A DNA stretch of 51,705 nt from a gamma proteobacterium symbiont of Ctena orbiculata. Its GTDB lineage: Bacteria; Pseudomonadota; Gammaproteobacteria; Chromatiales; Chromatiaceae. The stretch covers positions 1 through 51,705 of the forward strand of contig QBVC01000037.1 of NCBI GenBank assembly GCA_003058495.1. Direction: 5' to 3'. Below, in pieces: positions 25,861-35,835 of this stretch. The stretch's first letter is position 1, and the number at the start of each line of letters is the position of its first letter. A model generated the notes under the pieces. The model was not told the origin of the DNA, searched no databases, and was given only the letters and a program-made list of their open reading frames with translations. Position numbers and translations under genes: made by a program.

Positions 25861-26769
25861 TTATTGGCTGGAAGAGGTGAGGTTGGCGAGGGTCAGATAC
25901 CAATTGTGTTGATCCCTGGCCCCCGTGGCCTGGGCTTCGGTGACCCGCGGGTGACCTGCAAGGTCCCTGTGGGTAGCGATGCGAAGGAAACCCGCGGCAT
26001 TCAGCAAATCCTGTACCGCCGCGGCCTGCTGATAGCCGTGTTCAAGCAGCAGCCAGCCCCCTGGATTCAATCTGCCGTCGCTGACCTGGCGGATGATGAC
26101 CCGGATGGCATTCAGTCCATCATTCCCGGAGACCAGGGCCAGTTCGGGTTCCAGTGGCAGATCGCCCTGATCGAGATGCGGGTCGCCGGCTTCGATATAG
26201 GGTGGATTGCTCACAATCAGGTCAAAGCGATCCTTCGCCGGCAGCGCCTCGCACCAGCTTCCCTGGTGGAAGCTAATCCGGTCGAATCCGAAACCGGCGC
26301 TGTTCTCTCTCGCCTGGGCCAGCGCCTCGGCCGAAATATCGGTGGCCAGGATCTCCGCCTGTGGATGTTCACTCGCCAAGGCCAGGGCAATGGCGCCACT
26401 GCCTGTGCCGAGATCGGCGATGCGGCAGCGGGGTCTCTGCGCCAGATGGTGCAGCGACCGTTCCACCAACAGCTCGGTCTCCGGACGGGGAATCAGGGTG
26501 TGGGGATTGACCTTCAGGGTCAGGGACCAGAACTCCCGTTGCCCGGTGATATAGGCGATCGGCTCATGGGAGAGGCGCCGTTGGATAAGCTGCAAATAGC
26601 GCTGATACTGCTGTTCCGTCAGCTCCTGCTCCGGCCAGGCGAAGAGATGGCTGCGCGGCTTGTCGAGGAGATGCGAGAGCAGCAGGGCGGCCTCCAGCTC
26701 GGGATTGGCATGGGGTAGCGCGGCAAGGGCCTGTTGTGCTGACTTCAGGGCCTGATGCAGGGTGGTCAT
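25861..26769 (-). CDS. prmC: Release-factor glutamine methyltransferase
   Basis: The 302-residue enzyme methylates the Gln of the GGQ motif in RF1 and RF2. An N-terminal helical substrate domain (about 1-80) precedes the SAM-binding domain. That domain has DLGTGSGAIALALASEHPQA (119-138), ATDISAEAL and the catalytic NPPY motif (188-191, in IVSNPPYIEA). The substrate gene prfA lies just upstream on the same strand. I start it at 26769 (MTTLHQALKSAQQAL), which is where homology begins; the frame extends ten residues further, overlapping the end of prfA. Length is slightly above the usual 277 because of a C-terminal extension (ARDQHNWYLTLANLTSSSQ). Confidence 0.94.
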   Translation of the reverse strand: MTTLHQALKSAQQALAALPHANPELEAALLLSHLLDKPRSHLFAWPEQELTEQQYQRYLQLIQRRLSHEPIAYITGQREFWSLTLKVNPHTLIPRPETELLVERSLHHLAQRPRCRIADLGTGSGAIALALASEHPQAEILATDISAEALAQARENSAGFGFDRISFHQGSWCEALPAKDRFDLIVSNPPYIEAGDPHLDQGDLPLEPELALVSGNDGLNAIRVIIRQVSDGRLNPGGWLLLEHGYQQAAAVQDLLNAAGFLRIATHRDLAGHPRVTEAQATGARDQHNWYLTLANLTSSSQ

Positions 26770-26788
26770 CTCGGCGAAGCCGGCCAGT

Positions 26789-27868
26789 TTAGGCTTCACC
26801 CATGGCGGCCAGGGCTTCCAGCTGCTGTTCGCGCAGCAGCGGCGCTATCACCTGGTCGAGGGATCCGGTCATCACCTCATCCAGCTTGTAGAGGGTAAGG
26901 TTGATGCGGTGGTCGGTGAGGCGGTTCTGGGGAAAGTTGTAGGTGCGGATGCGTTCGGAGCGATCGCCGCTGCCGACCTGGAGCTTGCGTGAGCTGGCCT
27001 GCTCACTGACGATCCTCTCCTGGGCCTGGGATAGCAGCTTGGCCTGCAAGAGCGACATGGCGCGGGCCTTGTTCTTGTGCTGCGAACGCTCGTCCTGACA
27101 CTCAACCACGATCCCGCTGGGCAGGTGGGTCAGGCGAACCGCGGAGTCGGTCTTGTTGACGTGCTGCCCGCCGGCGCCGGAGGCGCGGTAGGTGTCGATG
27201 CGCAGATCGTTGCTGTTGATCGCCACATCGTCGACCTCCTCCGCCTCGGGCAGGATCGCCACGGTGCAGGCGGAGGTATGAATCCTTCCCTGGGATTCGG
27301 TCTCCGGTACCCGCTGTACGCGATGGGTCCCCGATTCAAATTTCAGGCGCGAGTAGACGGCACTGCCGCTGATGCGGCATACCACCTCCTTGTAACCGCC
27401 ATGCTCTCCCGGGCTCTCGCTGATGGTTTCGGTCTGCCACTGCTGGCTCTCCGCATAGCGCAGATACATGCGCAAGAGGTCGCTGGCGAAGAGCGCCGCC
27501 TCGGCGCCGCCGGTACCGGCACGCACCTCGAGGAAGACGTTGCGCTGATCGTTGGGGTCGGCGGGGATCAGCAGCAGCTGCAGTTCGGGTTCCAGGCGCT
27601 CCTTGGTTGCCTCTGCCTCGGCCAGCTCCTCCTTCGCCAGCGGGGCCATTTCGGGGTCGTTGATCATCTCCTGGGCCGCGGCCACATCCTCTTCGGCGCT
27701 GAGGTAGCCCCGATAGGCATCCACCACCGGCTCCAACTGGGCGTATTCACGTCCGAGATCGCGAAACTGCGTCTGGTTGCCCTGGATTTCCGGATCGGCG
27801 AGGAGTGCGGTGATCTCTTCGAAGCGTTCTGCGATCTGGTCCAATTTGCCGCGCAGTGAAGGCTTCAT
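26789..27868 (-). CDS. prfA: Peptide chain release factor 1
   Basis: The 359-residue protein recognises UAA and UAG and triggers peptide release. The stop-codon reading motif PxT is PET (188-190, in [20 protein letters not shown]). The catalytic GGQ is at 233-235 in [20 protein letters not shown]. It is followed by [14 protein letters not shown]. Length matches the family (360). It belongs to the hemA-prfA-prmC operon. Its ATG at 27868 overlaps the hemA stop by 4 bases, and the gene is directly followed by prmC, whose product methylates Q235. Confidence 0.97.
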   Translation of the reverse strand: MKPSLRGKLDQIAERFEEITALLADPEIQGNQTQFRDLGREYAQLEPVVDAYRGYLSAEEDVAAAQEMINDPEMAPLAKEELAEAEATKERLEPELQLLLIPADPNDQRNVFLEVRAGTGGAEAALFASDLLRMYLRYAESQQWQTETISESPGEHGGYKEVVCRISGSAVYSRLKFESGTHRVQRVPETESQGRIHTSACTVAILPEAEEVDDVAINSNDLRIDTYRASGAGGQHVNKTDSAVRLTHLPSGIVVECQDERSQHKNKARAMSLLQAKLLSQAQERIVSEQASSRKLQVGSGDRSERIRTYNFPQNRLTDHRINLTLYKLDEVMTGSLDQVIAPLLREQQLEALAAMGEA

Positions 27869-29133
27869 GTTTTGTTATCGGTTTTATTGAGCTGAAACAG
27901 CGTGTTGGCCGCTTCGAGCAACTCCACCTGTCCATTGAATCCGGCCTGACGCATCTGCGTGCTGGGGGTGTGCAGCAGCTTGTTGGTAAGGGTGTGCGCG
28001 ATGAACTGCACCACCTCTTCGGGCGGCTTGCCTCTGCCCAGTTGCCCCAGCGCCTTCTGCATCACCTCGTCGCGGAGCCGTTCGGCATAGTTGCGGTAGT
28101 CCTGGATCAAACCCACCGCATCCAATGAGCGCAGCCAGCCCATGTACTCGCCGACATAGTGATCGATGATCTCCTCGGCCTGCTCCGCCGCCTCCTCCCG
28201 GGAGCGCATGTTCTCCTGGATGACTTCATCCAGATCGTCCACGGTGTAGAGATAGATGTCGCTGAGGTCGGCCACCTCGGGTTCGATATCCCGCGGTACC
28301 GCGATGTCGACCATGAAAATCGGTCGATGCCTGCGCTCCTTGAGGGCGCTCTCCACGCTCCCCTTGCCCAATACCGGCAGCGGACTGGCTGTCGATGAGA
28401 TCACGATATCGGCCTCGGCCAGGTGGCCGCTCAACTCGGTCAATGCGATGGCGTAGCCGTCAAACTGCGCCGCCAGGGTGTGGGCCCGCTCCACGGTGCG
28501 GTTGGCGACGATGATACGTCCGATTCCGTTCTGGCTGAGGTGCCGGGCGGCCAGTTCGACGGTCTCTCCGGCGCCGATCAGCAGTGCGGTCTGCTCGGAG
28601 AGTTCGCTGAAGATCTGCTTGGCCAGGCTTACCGCCGCAAATGCCACCGAGACCGGGCTGTTGCCGATCGCGGTGTCGGTACGTATCTGTTTCGCCGCGG
28701 TAAAGGCGTGCTGGAAGAGCTTGAACAGCATCTTGCCCGTGGTGCCGGCGTCGGTGGCGGTCTGAAAGGCCGACTTCACCTGGCCGAGGATCTGGGGCTC
28801 GCCCAGGACCAGGGAATCGAGGCCGCAGGAGACCCGCAGCAGGTGTTTCACCGCGTCCAGTCCGAAATGGCTGTAGAGATAGGGGGTGATCCGATCCTCA
28901 GACAGACCGTGAAAGTTGCTGACCCAGTCCGCCAGGGGTTCATGGTCCTCCTGGCTGAGGGAGCAGTAGAGTTCGGTGCGATTGCAGGTGGAGAGGATGA
29001 CCGTCTCCTCCACTGCCGGATTCTCCTGCAGACTGCGCAGGGCACCGACGATGATATCGGGGCCAAAGGTCACCTTCTCGCGGATATCCACGGGTGCGGT
29101 TTTATGATTCAGTCCGAGGGCGATGATCGACAT
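27865..29133 (-). CDS. hemA: Glutamyl-tRNA reductase
   Basis: The 422-residue protein reduces glutamyl-tRNA to glutamate-1-semialdehyde, the first committed step of tetrapyrrole synthesis. This also feeds the siroheme used by CysI in this window. The catalytic cysteine is C50 in [31 protein letters not shown] follows, then an NADPH domain ([15 protein letters not shown]) and a C-terminal dimerisation helix. It heads the hemA-prfA-prmC operon. It starts [20 protein letters not shown], the standard N-terminus that carries the heme-regulated degradation signal in enterics. Confidence 0.97.
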   Translation of the reverse strand: MSIIALGLNHKTAPVDIREKVTFGPDIIVGALRSLQENPAVEETVILSTCNRTELYCSLSQEDHEPLADWVSNFHGLSEDRITPYLYSHFGLDAVKHLLRVSCGLDSLVLGEPQILGQVKSAFQTATDAGTTGKMLFKLFQHAFTAAKQIRTDTAIGNSPVSVAFAAVSLAKQIFSELSEQTALLIGAGETVELAARHLSQNGIGRIIVANRTVERAHTLAAQFDGYAIALTELSGHLAEADIVISSTASPLPVLGKGSVESALKERRHRPIFMVDIAVPRDIEPEVADLSDIYLYTVDDLDEVIQENMRSREEAAEQAEEIIDHYVGEYMGWLRSLDAVGLIQDYRNYAERLRDEVMQKALGQLGRGKPPEEVVQFIAHTLTNKLLHTPSTQMRQAGFNGQVELLEAANTLFQLNKTDNKT

Positions 29134-29487
29134 GCGATATTTAGGCAGCTTCTGAATGATGGGAAATTTTGTTATATCAAAGGGTTGAATTCAAGTTAAA
29201 TCGACCTTGGCCCAGCCGGCCGTGGATAGACTGTGGGATGGTATACAGTTTATCCTTAAGCCACTCTTAATGTTCAATGTCCATGATTGTTGCTAGCGAT
29301 TGGATACGCAATGACTATCACCATTAATGACAATTAAGGTTAACCCCGATTGCTAAACCACCGGGTTGTCTGTTATTAATGTGATTTCATGATAATTTAT
29401 AACGACCATAAAAAATATCTATATCTAATTCAATAATATTTAGGGCGGCCTATCCCACGCAACCGCCGAAAACAGGAGGATCAGTCT
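29134..29487. other. 354-base intergenic region between hemA and the LolA-like operon
   Basis: This divergent spacer contains the hemA promoter at its left side. The long AT-rich right part (about 29330-29450, with many TAAT/ATTA runs) probably holds the promoter of the LolA-like operon. A loose dyad, GGATGG...TTTATCC, lies near 29237-29255. No open reading frame or RNA gene was recognised. In Pseudomonas-type genomes a TPR/lolB gene faces hemA here; it is absent. Confidence 0.6.
29171..29199 (-). promoter_or_regulatory. Candidate sigma-70 promoter of hemA
   Basis: On the minus strand, TTAACT (29199-29194), a 17-base spacer and TATAAC (29176-29171) give a fair match to a sigma-70 promoter. 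Transcription would start near 29164, leaving a leader of about 30 bases before hemA. Confidence 0.5.
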
Positions 29488-30465
29488 ATGCAGGTGCAAA
29501 AGTTTCTGTCCATGGCAATCGTCGGCGGTCTAGTCGTATCCAGCAGCGCCATAGCGGGGGTGCCCAAGGATCTGCCGCTACCCAGCGGCACACCGGATGC
29601 CAATGCCATTGCGGACCAGGTCTACTTCGTCAACCACTTCTATTCGCTGAAGAACTACGGTATCACCAACGCCAACAAGGATCCCAAGCGGAGTAATAGG
29701 GCCATCCCCGGCAAGATCACCGTCATCGTGAACAAGTCGGCGGGCCAGAAACCCACCACCATCACCGTGGAGCGCTACCTGAACAACGAATACGGTGACG
29801 GTTCGACCAATGCGCAGGATATCGCCATCTTCCGCTCCGGGAAGCTGAAGGGCACCGGGATGCTGATCACCGACTATGTCGATGACAACAAGAGCCAGTC
29901 CTACTCCATCTGGCTGCCGGCGCTGCGCAAGATCCGCCGCTTCGCGGAACCGGCCCACGACGACGCCTGGGGCGGCACCGACTTCACCTTTGGCGATGTG
30001 GTCCTGCGCAAGCCCAAGGATGAGACCCACGAGCTGCTGGGCACCGAGACCTTCGACGATTGCCTCGGCGCCATTGGTCAGGCGGAATCGAAGAACAAAT
30101 ACCTGCCCAAACCGCCTGCCGCGGCCTGCGATCACAAGGGTAAAGAGGTCTATAAGCTGAAGAGCACCACCAAGCGCGAGAACTGGTGGTACGACCATCG
30201 CGTCAGCTATGTCGATACCAAGACCTTCGCCGACTACCGCACCGAATATTTCAAGGGCGATGAGAAGGTAAAGGTGATCGACCGGGACTGGAGGTCCTTC
30301 GAACTGGACGATCCTCGTGCTCAATTCTGGGGTTACTGGTACGGCAAGACCTTTGCCACCGGGCACGAGACCTGGGCGGTAATCCCCAGGGATATCGTCC
30401 AGTACAATCAGGGGTGGGCGTCTGACTTCTGGTCAGAGAAGACCTTGAGAAAAATAAAACGTTAA
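29488..30465 (+). CDS. LolA-like periplasmic protein (outer membrane lipoprotein-sorting family)
   Basis: The 325-residue product has a cleavable signal peptide (MQVQKFLSMAIVGGLVVSSS, cut near AIAG). The core resembles the LolA-like fold: TDYVDDNKSQSYSIWLPALR (about 129-148), KIRRFAEPAHDDAWGGTDFT and FGDVVLRKPKDETHELLGTE. This is the DY...W-Y/LPALRKIRR...GTDFTFGD pattern of the family. In other bacteria such proteins are encoded beside DUF1302 and MMPL/RND genes, as here, and are thought to carry lipids or hydrophobic cargo across the periplasm. A strong AGGAGG precedes the ATG. It heads a three-gene operon ending at 35792. Confidence 0.87.
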   Translation: MQVQKFLSMAIVGGLVVSSSAIAGVPKDLPLPSGTPDANAIADQVYFVNHFYSLKNYGITNANKDPKRSNRAIPGKITVIVNKSAGQKPTTITVERYLNNEYGDGSTNAQDIAIFRSGKLKGTGMLITDYVDDNKSQSYSIWLPALRKIRRFAEPAHDDAWGGTDFTFGDVVLRKPKDETHELLGTETFDDCLGAIGQAESKNKYLPKPPAAACDHKGKEVYKLKSTTKRENWWYDHRVSYVDTKTFADYRTEYFKGDEKVKVIDRDWRSFELDDPRAQFWGYWYGKTFATGHETWAVIPRDIVQYNQGWASDFWSEKTLRKIKR

Positions 30466-30473
30466 AAGATAAA

Positions 30474-30502
30474 TGGGCACGCCCGTGATGCGGGCGCGCC
30501 CA
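30474..30502 (+). other. GC-rich intercistronic hairpin
   Basis: GGGCACGCCC and GGGCGCGCCC pair, with one mismatch, around the loop GTGATGC just after the LolA-like gene. No T-run follows, so a partial terminator or mRNA-stabilising hairpin is more likely than a full terminator. The next gene starts about 105 bases on. Confidence 0.6.
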
Positions 30503-30607
30503 ACCAAATACGGCCTGCCGGCAAGCGGCGGGCAAACACCATCATCGAAACCGGCATACGGAAATAACAAGGGCTGCTGGATTCGATGAACTCGGGAGGA
30601 ACCATAC

Positions 30608-32866
30608 ATGTTCAAACGCTGTAAGTTGCATAGCTCGATCCTGCTTGCCTTGATTCTACCCACTGCTGCCATTGCCGAAGTAGAGGTCACGGGTTATCTG
30701 AAAAACGAGACATCCGTCTTTACCCGCGACGGTCAGGTGACCGGCGAGGCGGACACGATGGTCGATGATAGGGGTCACGACAAGGGCGACCTGCTGAAGT
30801 TCGAAAACTCCGCGCGCCTGTTTCTCAACGGTTATCTCGGTGAAGAGAGTACCTGGCACGCCGATCTGAATTTCATCTACGACTCCGAAGGGGTCAATGA
30901 CATGTACAAGGGGCACGAGCTCTATACCCAACACGACTATCTCAGGGAGCTCTACCTGGATACCACGCTGTTGGGCTGGGATCTTCGCCTGGGTAAACAG
31001 CAGGTGGTCTGGGGCACCGCCGACGGCATCAAGCTGTTGGATATCATCAATCCCACCGATTTTCGTGAGCTCAACCAGAATGCCATGGAAGATGCCCGGA
31101 TTCCGATCTGGATGATCAACGCGGAACGCAATATCGGTGACAACAGCAATATTCAGCTTATCGTCTCCCAGGTGGAGGAGAACAAGATCCCCGGGCTCAA
31201 TCCCGATGGCGATGCCGGTCATCCCTTCCTGATGAAGGGGGTCGAGACAATCAGCGGCGGGGTAAACGGCTTTTTCAATGTGGCGCCGGCCCTGAGTAAC
31301 GTGGCGGCGACCTTCAATGGTGCGGCCATGAATGGCGCCTTTACCGGAGGCGCGATGCTTCCGCTTGGTCTGAATCTGTTCGCCGGTCTCACGGTGGATG
31401 GCTTCGCCGGCGGTTCCTGGGATGCCTCCACCCCAGGTCTGCTGAACCCGGGAACCGGGGCGCCCGACGTCACCAACTTTACAAGCTTTCCCGGTTTCTA
31501 TCTGCTGAATCAGTTCGCCCAGTACGGTTTTACCGGGCAGCCCGGTTTTCCCGCCGGTGTGGTCGATCCGAACGGCAATGCGGGTGTTACCAACCTGACG
31601 CCTATCACGGGGATTACACCACTGGATCCGACAAGCCCCGACGTGAGCTGGGTCACCGAGGTTCAATGGGCGCCTGACACAGCAAGCTCTGCCTTCGAAT
31701 ATATGTCGATGGCAACCTTCGCCACATTCAACACCTTTACCAGCTTTTCCCCAACGGCGCCCACCGGTCTTACCGGCACCTCAAGTGAGTGGGTGCGCGA
31801 CTATCCGGATGATGGCGAAGCCAATGCAGGTTTTCGCTTCCGCAACTCCACCGACGGCGGCCTCAACTGGTCGGTCAACTACTTCTATCACTATGGCGCA
31901 AATCCGGACCTCGATCTCAGCTGGCGCAACTCGGCCGGGGATGAGTTGACCGTGCAGCGGGCGCCAACCCTGTTCTTCGATACCAACGGTACCGCCGGTC
32001 CACAGGCGGACGATACTTATGTTCCCGATGTATCGACCAGTCTCACCAGGGATCAGGCCAGGGCCAACTGGGATATGGGCAACCCCACCACAATCTTGGC
32101 ACATGACGGCACCGGCTCCACCTATTACGGAGCCCTCGATCCCACCGGTGTCTTGCCGGCCTTGGCTGACGGTAATCCGTTCAATGATGCCATGGCGATG
32201 GGCGCGGGTGCGCCAACCTTGCGTTTCACCGAGTCTCTGCACCGGGTCAACAGCCTGGGCGCCTCCTTCGACTACGCCCTCGACATGGGCGATATCCCGT
32301 TGGTGCTCAGGGGTGAGTTCCTCTATGACGAGGGTGACACGCAGCCGGTGATCGACAAATTCCTGCTCGCCATCGGCGACCTGACCAATGCCCTGAAGAT
32401 GGAGGATGCCGACTACTTCAGGTATGTCCTGGGCGCCGATATCACCGTCGCCACCAACCTGCTGATCAGCGGTCAGTTCATCCAGTTCCGCAATCTCGAC
32501 TTCGTCGATGAGAAGGACAGTTGCATGACCCAGACCGGGGTAACGGTGGATTGCAGCCGCTATACCGCCGATTTCCCCACCATGAGCCTGAGCAATGGCT
32601 TGATGATGGGGTATGAGGACAAGGAGTTCTACTCCCTCTTCTTCTCCAAGCCCTTCGGCGATTCCCAGGAGCATCGCTGGAACAATATCTTCATCTACGA
32701 AGAGGGTGGCGGCAAATGGAACCGGCTCGATATCGAGTACACCTTTACCGATACCATCCTCGGTTCAGTGGAGTGGAACAACTACTGGGGTGATGAAAAC
32801 ACCACCTTCGGTCAGTTCGAAAACAGTTCCAACTTCCAGGTCGGCCTGAAGTGGATCTTCGAATAA
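30608..32866 (+). CDS. DUF1302 family outer-membrane protein
   Basis: The 752-residue product has a signal peptide (MFKRCKLHSSILLALILPTA, cut after AIA) and a beta-barrel-like body. Alternating strands begin VEVTGYLKNETSVFTRDGQV and continue with LDLRLGKQQVVWG-type DUF1302 signatures (WDLRLGKQQVVWGTADGIKL, DIINPTDFREL). It ends in FQVGLKWIFE, an aromatic-terminated strand suited to BamA recognition. A long Gly/Ala/Thr/Pro-rich segment (about 215-385, with little strand character) looks like a large surface loop or plug and makes the protein longer than many relatives. DUF1302 members occur with LolA-like and MMPL genes, so it may be the outer-membrane conduit or recipient of the system. GGGAGGA precedes the ATG. 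Confidence 0.88.
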   Translation: MFKRCKLHSSILLALILPTAAIAEVEVTGYLKNETSVFTRDGQVTGEADTMVDDRGHDKGDLLKFENSARLFLNGYLGEESTWHADLNFIYDSEGVNDMYKGHELYTQHDYLRELYLDTTLLGWDLRLGKQQVVWGTADGIKLLDIINPTDFRELNQNAMEDARIPIWMINAERNIGDNSNIQLIVSQVEENKIPGLNPDGDAGHPFLMKGVETISGGVNGFFNVAPALSNVAATFNGAAMNGAFTGGAMLPLGLNLFAGLTVDGFAGGSWDASTPGLLNPGTGAPDVTNFTSFPGFYLLNQFAQYGFTGQPGFPAGVVDPNGNAGVTNLTPITGITPLDPTSPDVSWVTEVQWAPDTASSAFEYMSMATFATFNTFTSFSPTAPTGLTGTSSEWVRDYPDDGEANAGFRFRNSTDGGLNWSVNYFYHYGANPDLDLSWRNSAGDELTVQRAPTLFFDTNGTAGPQADDTYVPDVSTSLTRDQARANWDMGNPTTILAHDGTGSTYYGALDPTGVLPALADGNPFNDAMAMGAGAPTLRFTESLHRVNSLGASFDYALDMGDIPLVLRGEFLYDEGDTQPVIDKFLLAIGDLTNALKMEDADYFRYVLGADITVATNLLISGQFIQFRNLDFVDEKDSCMTQTGVTVDCSRYTADFPTMSLSNGLMMGYEDKEFYSLFFSKPFGDSQEHRWNNIFIYEEGGGKWNRLDIEYTFTDTILGSVEWNNYWGDENTTFGQFENSSNFQVGLKWIFE

Positions 32867-32903
32867 CGATTTAAAATAATCCAGCTTCATTTGGTCCTAA
32901 CCC

Positions 32904-32941
32904 GATGCGGGTGTCCGGTAGCGATACCGGGCATCCGCATC
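32904..32941 (+). other. Long intercistronic hairpin before the RND gene
   Basis: The 17-base arms around GCGA pair almost perfectly: GATGCGG...CCGGTA on the left and TACCGG...CCGCATC on the right. There is no T-run. It lies between the DUF1302 and RND genes and may set differential expression by stabilising the upstream message. Confidence 0.7.
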
Positions 32942-32966
32942 AAACAGCGCTTACACGGGGTGAGCC

Positions 32967-35792
32967 ATGAGTGGTTCTGCGTCATCTAATGCAACAGGCA
33001 ATCAGTGGGCCGAGGCGTATGCCGATTTTGTAATCAAATTTCGCTGGCCCTTGATGCTGATCCTGTTGGTGGTCACCGTCCTGGCCGCCCTGCAGATCAA
33101 ATATCTGGATATGCGCAACGATCCGGATACCCTGCTGCCTCCCAGCAACCGCTATGTGGCGACCAACCTCTATGCCGAATATGAGTTCGGCATGGGCAAC
33201 CTGATGGTGTTCACCCTGCGCATCAACGAGGGGGATGTCTACAAAGGCTGGTTCGTCAACAAGATCCAGGAGATACACAATCGGCTGGTGGATCTGCCCA
33301 AGGCGAGGGAGTCCAATTTTATCGATATCGCCGCGAAGAAGATCAAGTTCATGGGGGCCGATGAGAACGGCCTGGTCTTCAAGCGCCTGATCCCGACGGA
33401 AGGCATCAGCAGCGATCCTGAAAAAGCGCAACAACAGCTTGCGTTTTTGAAGGAGGGTATAGAGACCAATCCCGTGATCGGTCCGATGCTGGTGGGATTC
33501 GAGGATGCGGATGGCAACAAGTGTGAGTTTCAGGAGAAGGACGAGAAGAACTGCATTGCGAAATCGCTCTATATCATCGGCGACTACACCGACGAGGTAA
33601 AGGAGATCTATCTGCCTTGGGTGAGACAGATCCGGGCGATGATGGATGAGTATGGCGAGGATGAGCGATTCGAAGTGCTGGTGGCGGGCGAACCCTACTT
33701 CCTAGCGTGGATGCTGGCGGATCTGGTCAACAAATGGTGGCTCTTCGTGATCTCGTTCGCCATCGTCATCGCCGCGCTCTGGTTCGAGTTCCGCAACTGG
33801 CGCGGATCCCTGTTTCCGATCATCGGCGTCAGCGCGACCATAATTCTGACCTTGGGACTGATGGGCTTCTCAGCCTTCAAGCTGACCACGATGATGGTGC
33901 TGACGCCGATGCTGCTGCTGGCGATCGGTATCGGCCACTCGGTTCAGGTGACAAGGCGGTTTATGCAGGAACAGGCCAAGTCGGGGGATTGCGAATCCGC
34001 AGCCAGGACGGCGATCTCCCACACCATCGTGCCGGCCACCCTCTCCATCGTCACCGACATGGTCGGTTTTGCCACCCTGGCGACAGTGGATATCTCTTTC
34101 TACAAGGCCTACGCCTATTTCGGCATGTTCGGCATGCTGACCCTGCTGTTTACCACCACCACGCTGATTCCGTTGTTGATGATGACCTTCCCCTGCAGCC
34201 AGGTGGATATGTCCGAGGGGCACGAGCAATCCTGGGAGACCAAGGTTGGCGGGTTGATCACCGGCATGCTTAACGGTCCCGGCAAGGCGATTCCCATCCT
34301 TTTCGTGGTGGTGATTTTCGCCTGGTCGACCTACTACACGGAAATCGGCAGGGGTCTCTCGGCGATGATGGCCGGCGAGGCCGGCAGGGACGATCCCGAG
34401 GTGGCCCGCATCCAGGATGAGTTCGATATCATGCCGGGGGTTGAGAAGGGCATCAACTACTCCCGTGCCGCATTCAAGGAGAAGTCGATCACCATCCAGC
34501 ATATCGAACGCCTGAATACGATCATGCCCGGGGTGATCTCGGTATCGATCCCGATTCGCGGTAAGCAGCCGGTTACCGAGCTCTGTGTGGAAACCCTGTT
34601 TCCTGAGGAGATCTATGACATCGAGGATCCGCTGGAGAAGGCTGCCGCCTGCGAAAAGGCGAAGACTGAGCTGGCCTGTTGGGATCCGGATCCCTGCGGC
34701 GCCCAGGGTATCTTCAACCAGGCCGACGTGCTTGCCGATATCGAGGCGATGGAGGAGTGGATGCGCGCCCACCCCTTTATCGGTTTTACCGGCTCCTACG
34801 CGCAGTATATCCGTCTGGTGAACATGCTGTTGACCGCGGAACCGGGAGAACAGCCGGAGATCGGCGATCTCTATATCCCCACATCGGAAAAGCTGCGCTC
34901 CATCGATCCCGAGGATGACAGGATCGGCGACGATATCGTCCAGCTCTACAACGGCCTGCTTGAGACCATGACCGAGGAGGGGGACATGGACTCCTTCGTG
35001 ATGAAGAACTGGAACGAGGGCGTGGTGATGGGCTTCATCAACACCATGGATCCGGTGGAGGCCCATGTGGTCACCATGGACATTCAACAATACATCGAGG
35101 AACACAAGAGCGACCCCGGGTTCAGCAAGGTCAATTTCGGCTTGCGCTCCGGACCGGTTGACGACCTCTCCGGCGACTACAACGAGCTTTCCGTTGATGG
35201 TCCAGGCTATGTCAGACCCGGCGTCGGCGGTTTCCTGGGCGCCACCGAAGCGACCCGTGAAGTGGCGGTGGACAACTGGCTGACCGGGCCGCTGTTGACG
35301 GCTGCCGCGGTATTTATCATAGCCGCCTTGATATTCCGTTCCCTCGTGGTCTCGGTAATCCTCATGGTGCTGCTGTTCATCACGCTCTATGCCCAGTACG
35401 GCCTCGGCGGATATATGACCGTTATCAAGAACTGGTCGGGCAACCTGGCGTTCCATCTTCAGGTCGCGCTGAGCATCGCGATGGGTCTTGGTATCGACTA
35501 CGGCATCTATATGATGTCGAGGCTCAGGGAGGAGATGCAGGCTACCGCGGGGGACTGGCAGCAGGCATTGATCAATACCCTGAATACAACCGGATCGGCG
35601 GTGATTATCTCGGTGATCGTTCTGCTCGGCTGCTTCATACCGCTGTTGAATACCGATCTCGCCAATACCTGGGGGCTGGGCATCTACATCAGCCAGGCGC
35701 TGCTGATCGATGTGGTCACCGCGCTCACGATCCTCCCCATGCTGGTTGCCTGGATGAAGCCGAAGTTTGTCTTCGGCAGTTATAAAAACTAA
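32967..35792 (+). CDS. MMPL/RND-superfamily transporter
   Basis: The 941-residue inner-membrane protein has two repeats, each with one N-terminal helix, a large periplasmic domain and five helices. TM1 is at about 26-46 (WPLMLILLVVTVLAALQIKY). A cluster spans about 253-415 (with GIGHSVQVTRRF) and another about 770-935 (with GLGIDYGIYMMSRLREEM). The GxxxDY-type motifs in the middle of each half fit proton relay. The periplasmic loops are unusually Cys-bearing (C186, C196, and several more in LCVETLF...ACEKAKTELACWDPDPCG), suggesting disulfides. In the family the usual cargo is lipids or hydrophobic molecules. Co-operon with LolA-like and DUF1302 partners supports envelope lipid export. The start is MSGSASSNATGNQWAEAYAD. 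Confidence 0.9.
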   Translation: MSGSASSNATGNQWAEAYADFVIKFRWPLMLILLVVTVLAALQIKYLDMRNDPDTLLPPSNRYVATNLYAEYEFGMGNLMVFTLRINEGDVYKGWFVNKIQEIHNRLVDLPKARESNFIDIAAKKIKFMGADENGLVFKRLIPTEGISSDPEKAQQQLAFLKEGIETNPVIGPMLVGFEDADGNKCEFQEKDEKNCIAKSLYIIGDYTDEVKEIYLPWVRQIRAMMDEYGEDERFEVLVAGEPYFLAWMLADLVNKWWLFVISFAIVIAALWFEFRNWRGSLFPIIGVSATIILTLGLMGFSAFKLTTMMVLTPMLLLAIGIGHSVQVTRRFMQEQAKSGDCESAARTAISHTIVPATLSIVTDMVGFATLATVDISFYKAYAYFGMFGMLTLLFTTTTLIPLLMMTFPCSQVDMSEGHEQSWETKVGGLITGMLNGPGKAIPILFVVVIFAWSTYYTEIGRGLSAMMAGEAGRDDPEVARIQDEFDIMPGVEKGINYSRAAFKEKSITIQHIERLNTIMPGVISVSIPIRGKQPVTELCVETLFPEEIYDIEDPLEKAAACEKAKTELACWDPDPCGAQGIFNQADVLADIEAMEEWMRAHPFIGFTGSYAQYIRLVNMLLTAEPGEQPEIGDLYIPTSEKLRSIDPEDDRIGDDIVQLYNGLLETMTEEGDMDSFVMKNWNEGVVMGFINTMDPVEAHVVTMDIQQYIEEHKSDPGFSKVNFGLRSGPVDDLSGDYNELSVDGPGYVRPGVGGFLGATEATREVAVDNWLTGPLLTAAAVFIIAALIFRSLVVSVILMVLLFITLYAQYGLGGYMTVIKNWSGNLAFHLQVALSIAMGLGIDYGIYMMSRLREEMQATAGDWQQALINTLNTTGSAVIISVIVLLGCFIPLLNTDLANTWGLGIYISQALLIDVVTALTILPMLVAWMKPKFVFGSYKN

Positions 35793-35835
35793 AAAAAGCG
35801 AACTGGGCTGAATCATCGATTCAGCACAGACTCGA

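Noticed and set aside
25709-25903. Small frame with NDVCIPTLEHGNEKEN
   Set aside because: It runs over a short palindromic repeat and has no ribosome site; repeat-derived translations of this kind are common.
29488-30465. DUF1329 assignment
   Set aside because: The length and the LPALRKIRR...GTDFTFGD pattern fit the LolA-like family better than DUF1329, which is longer.
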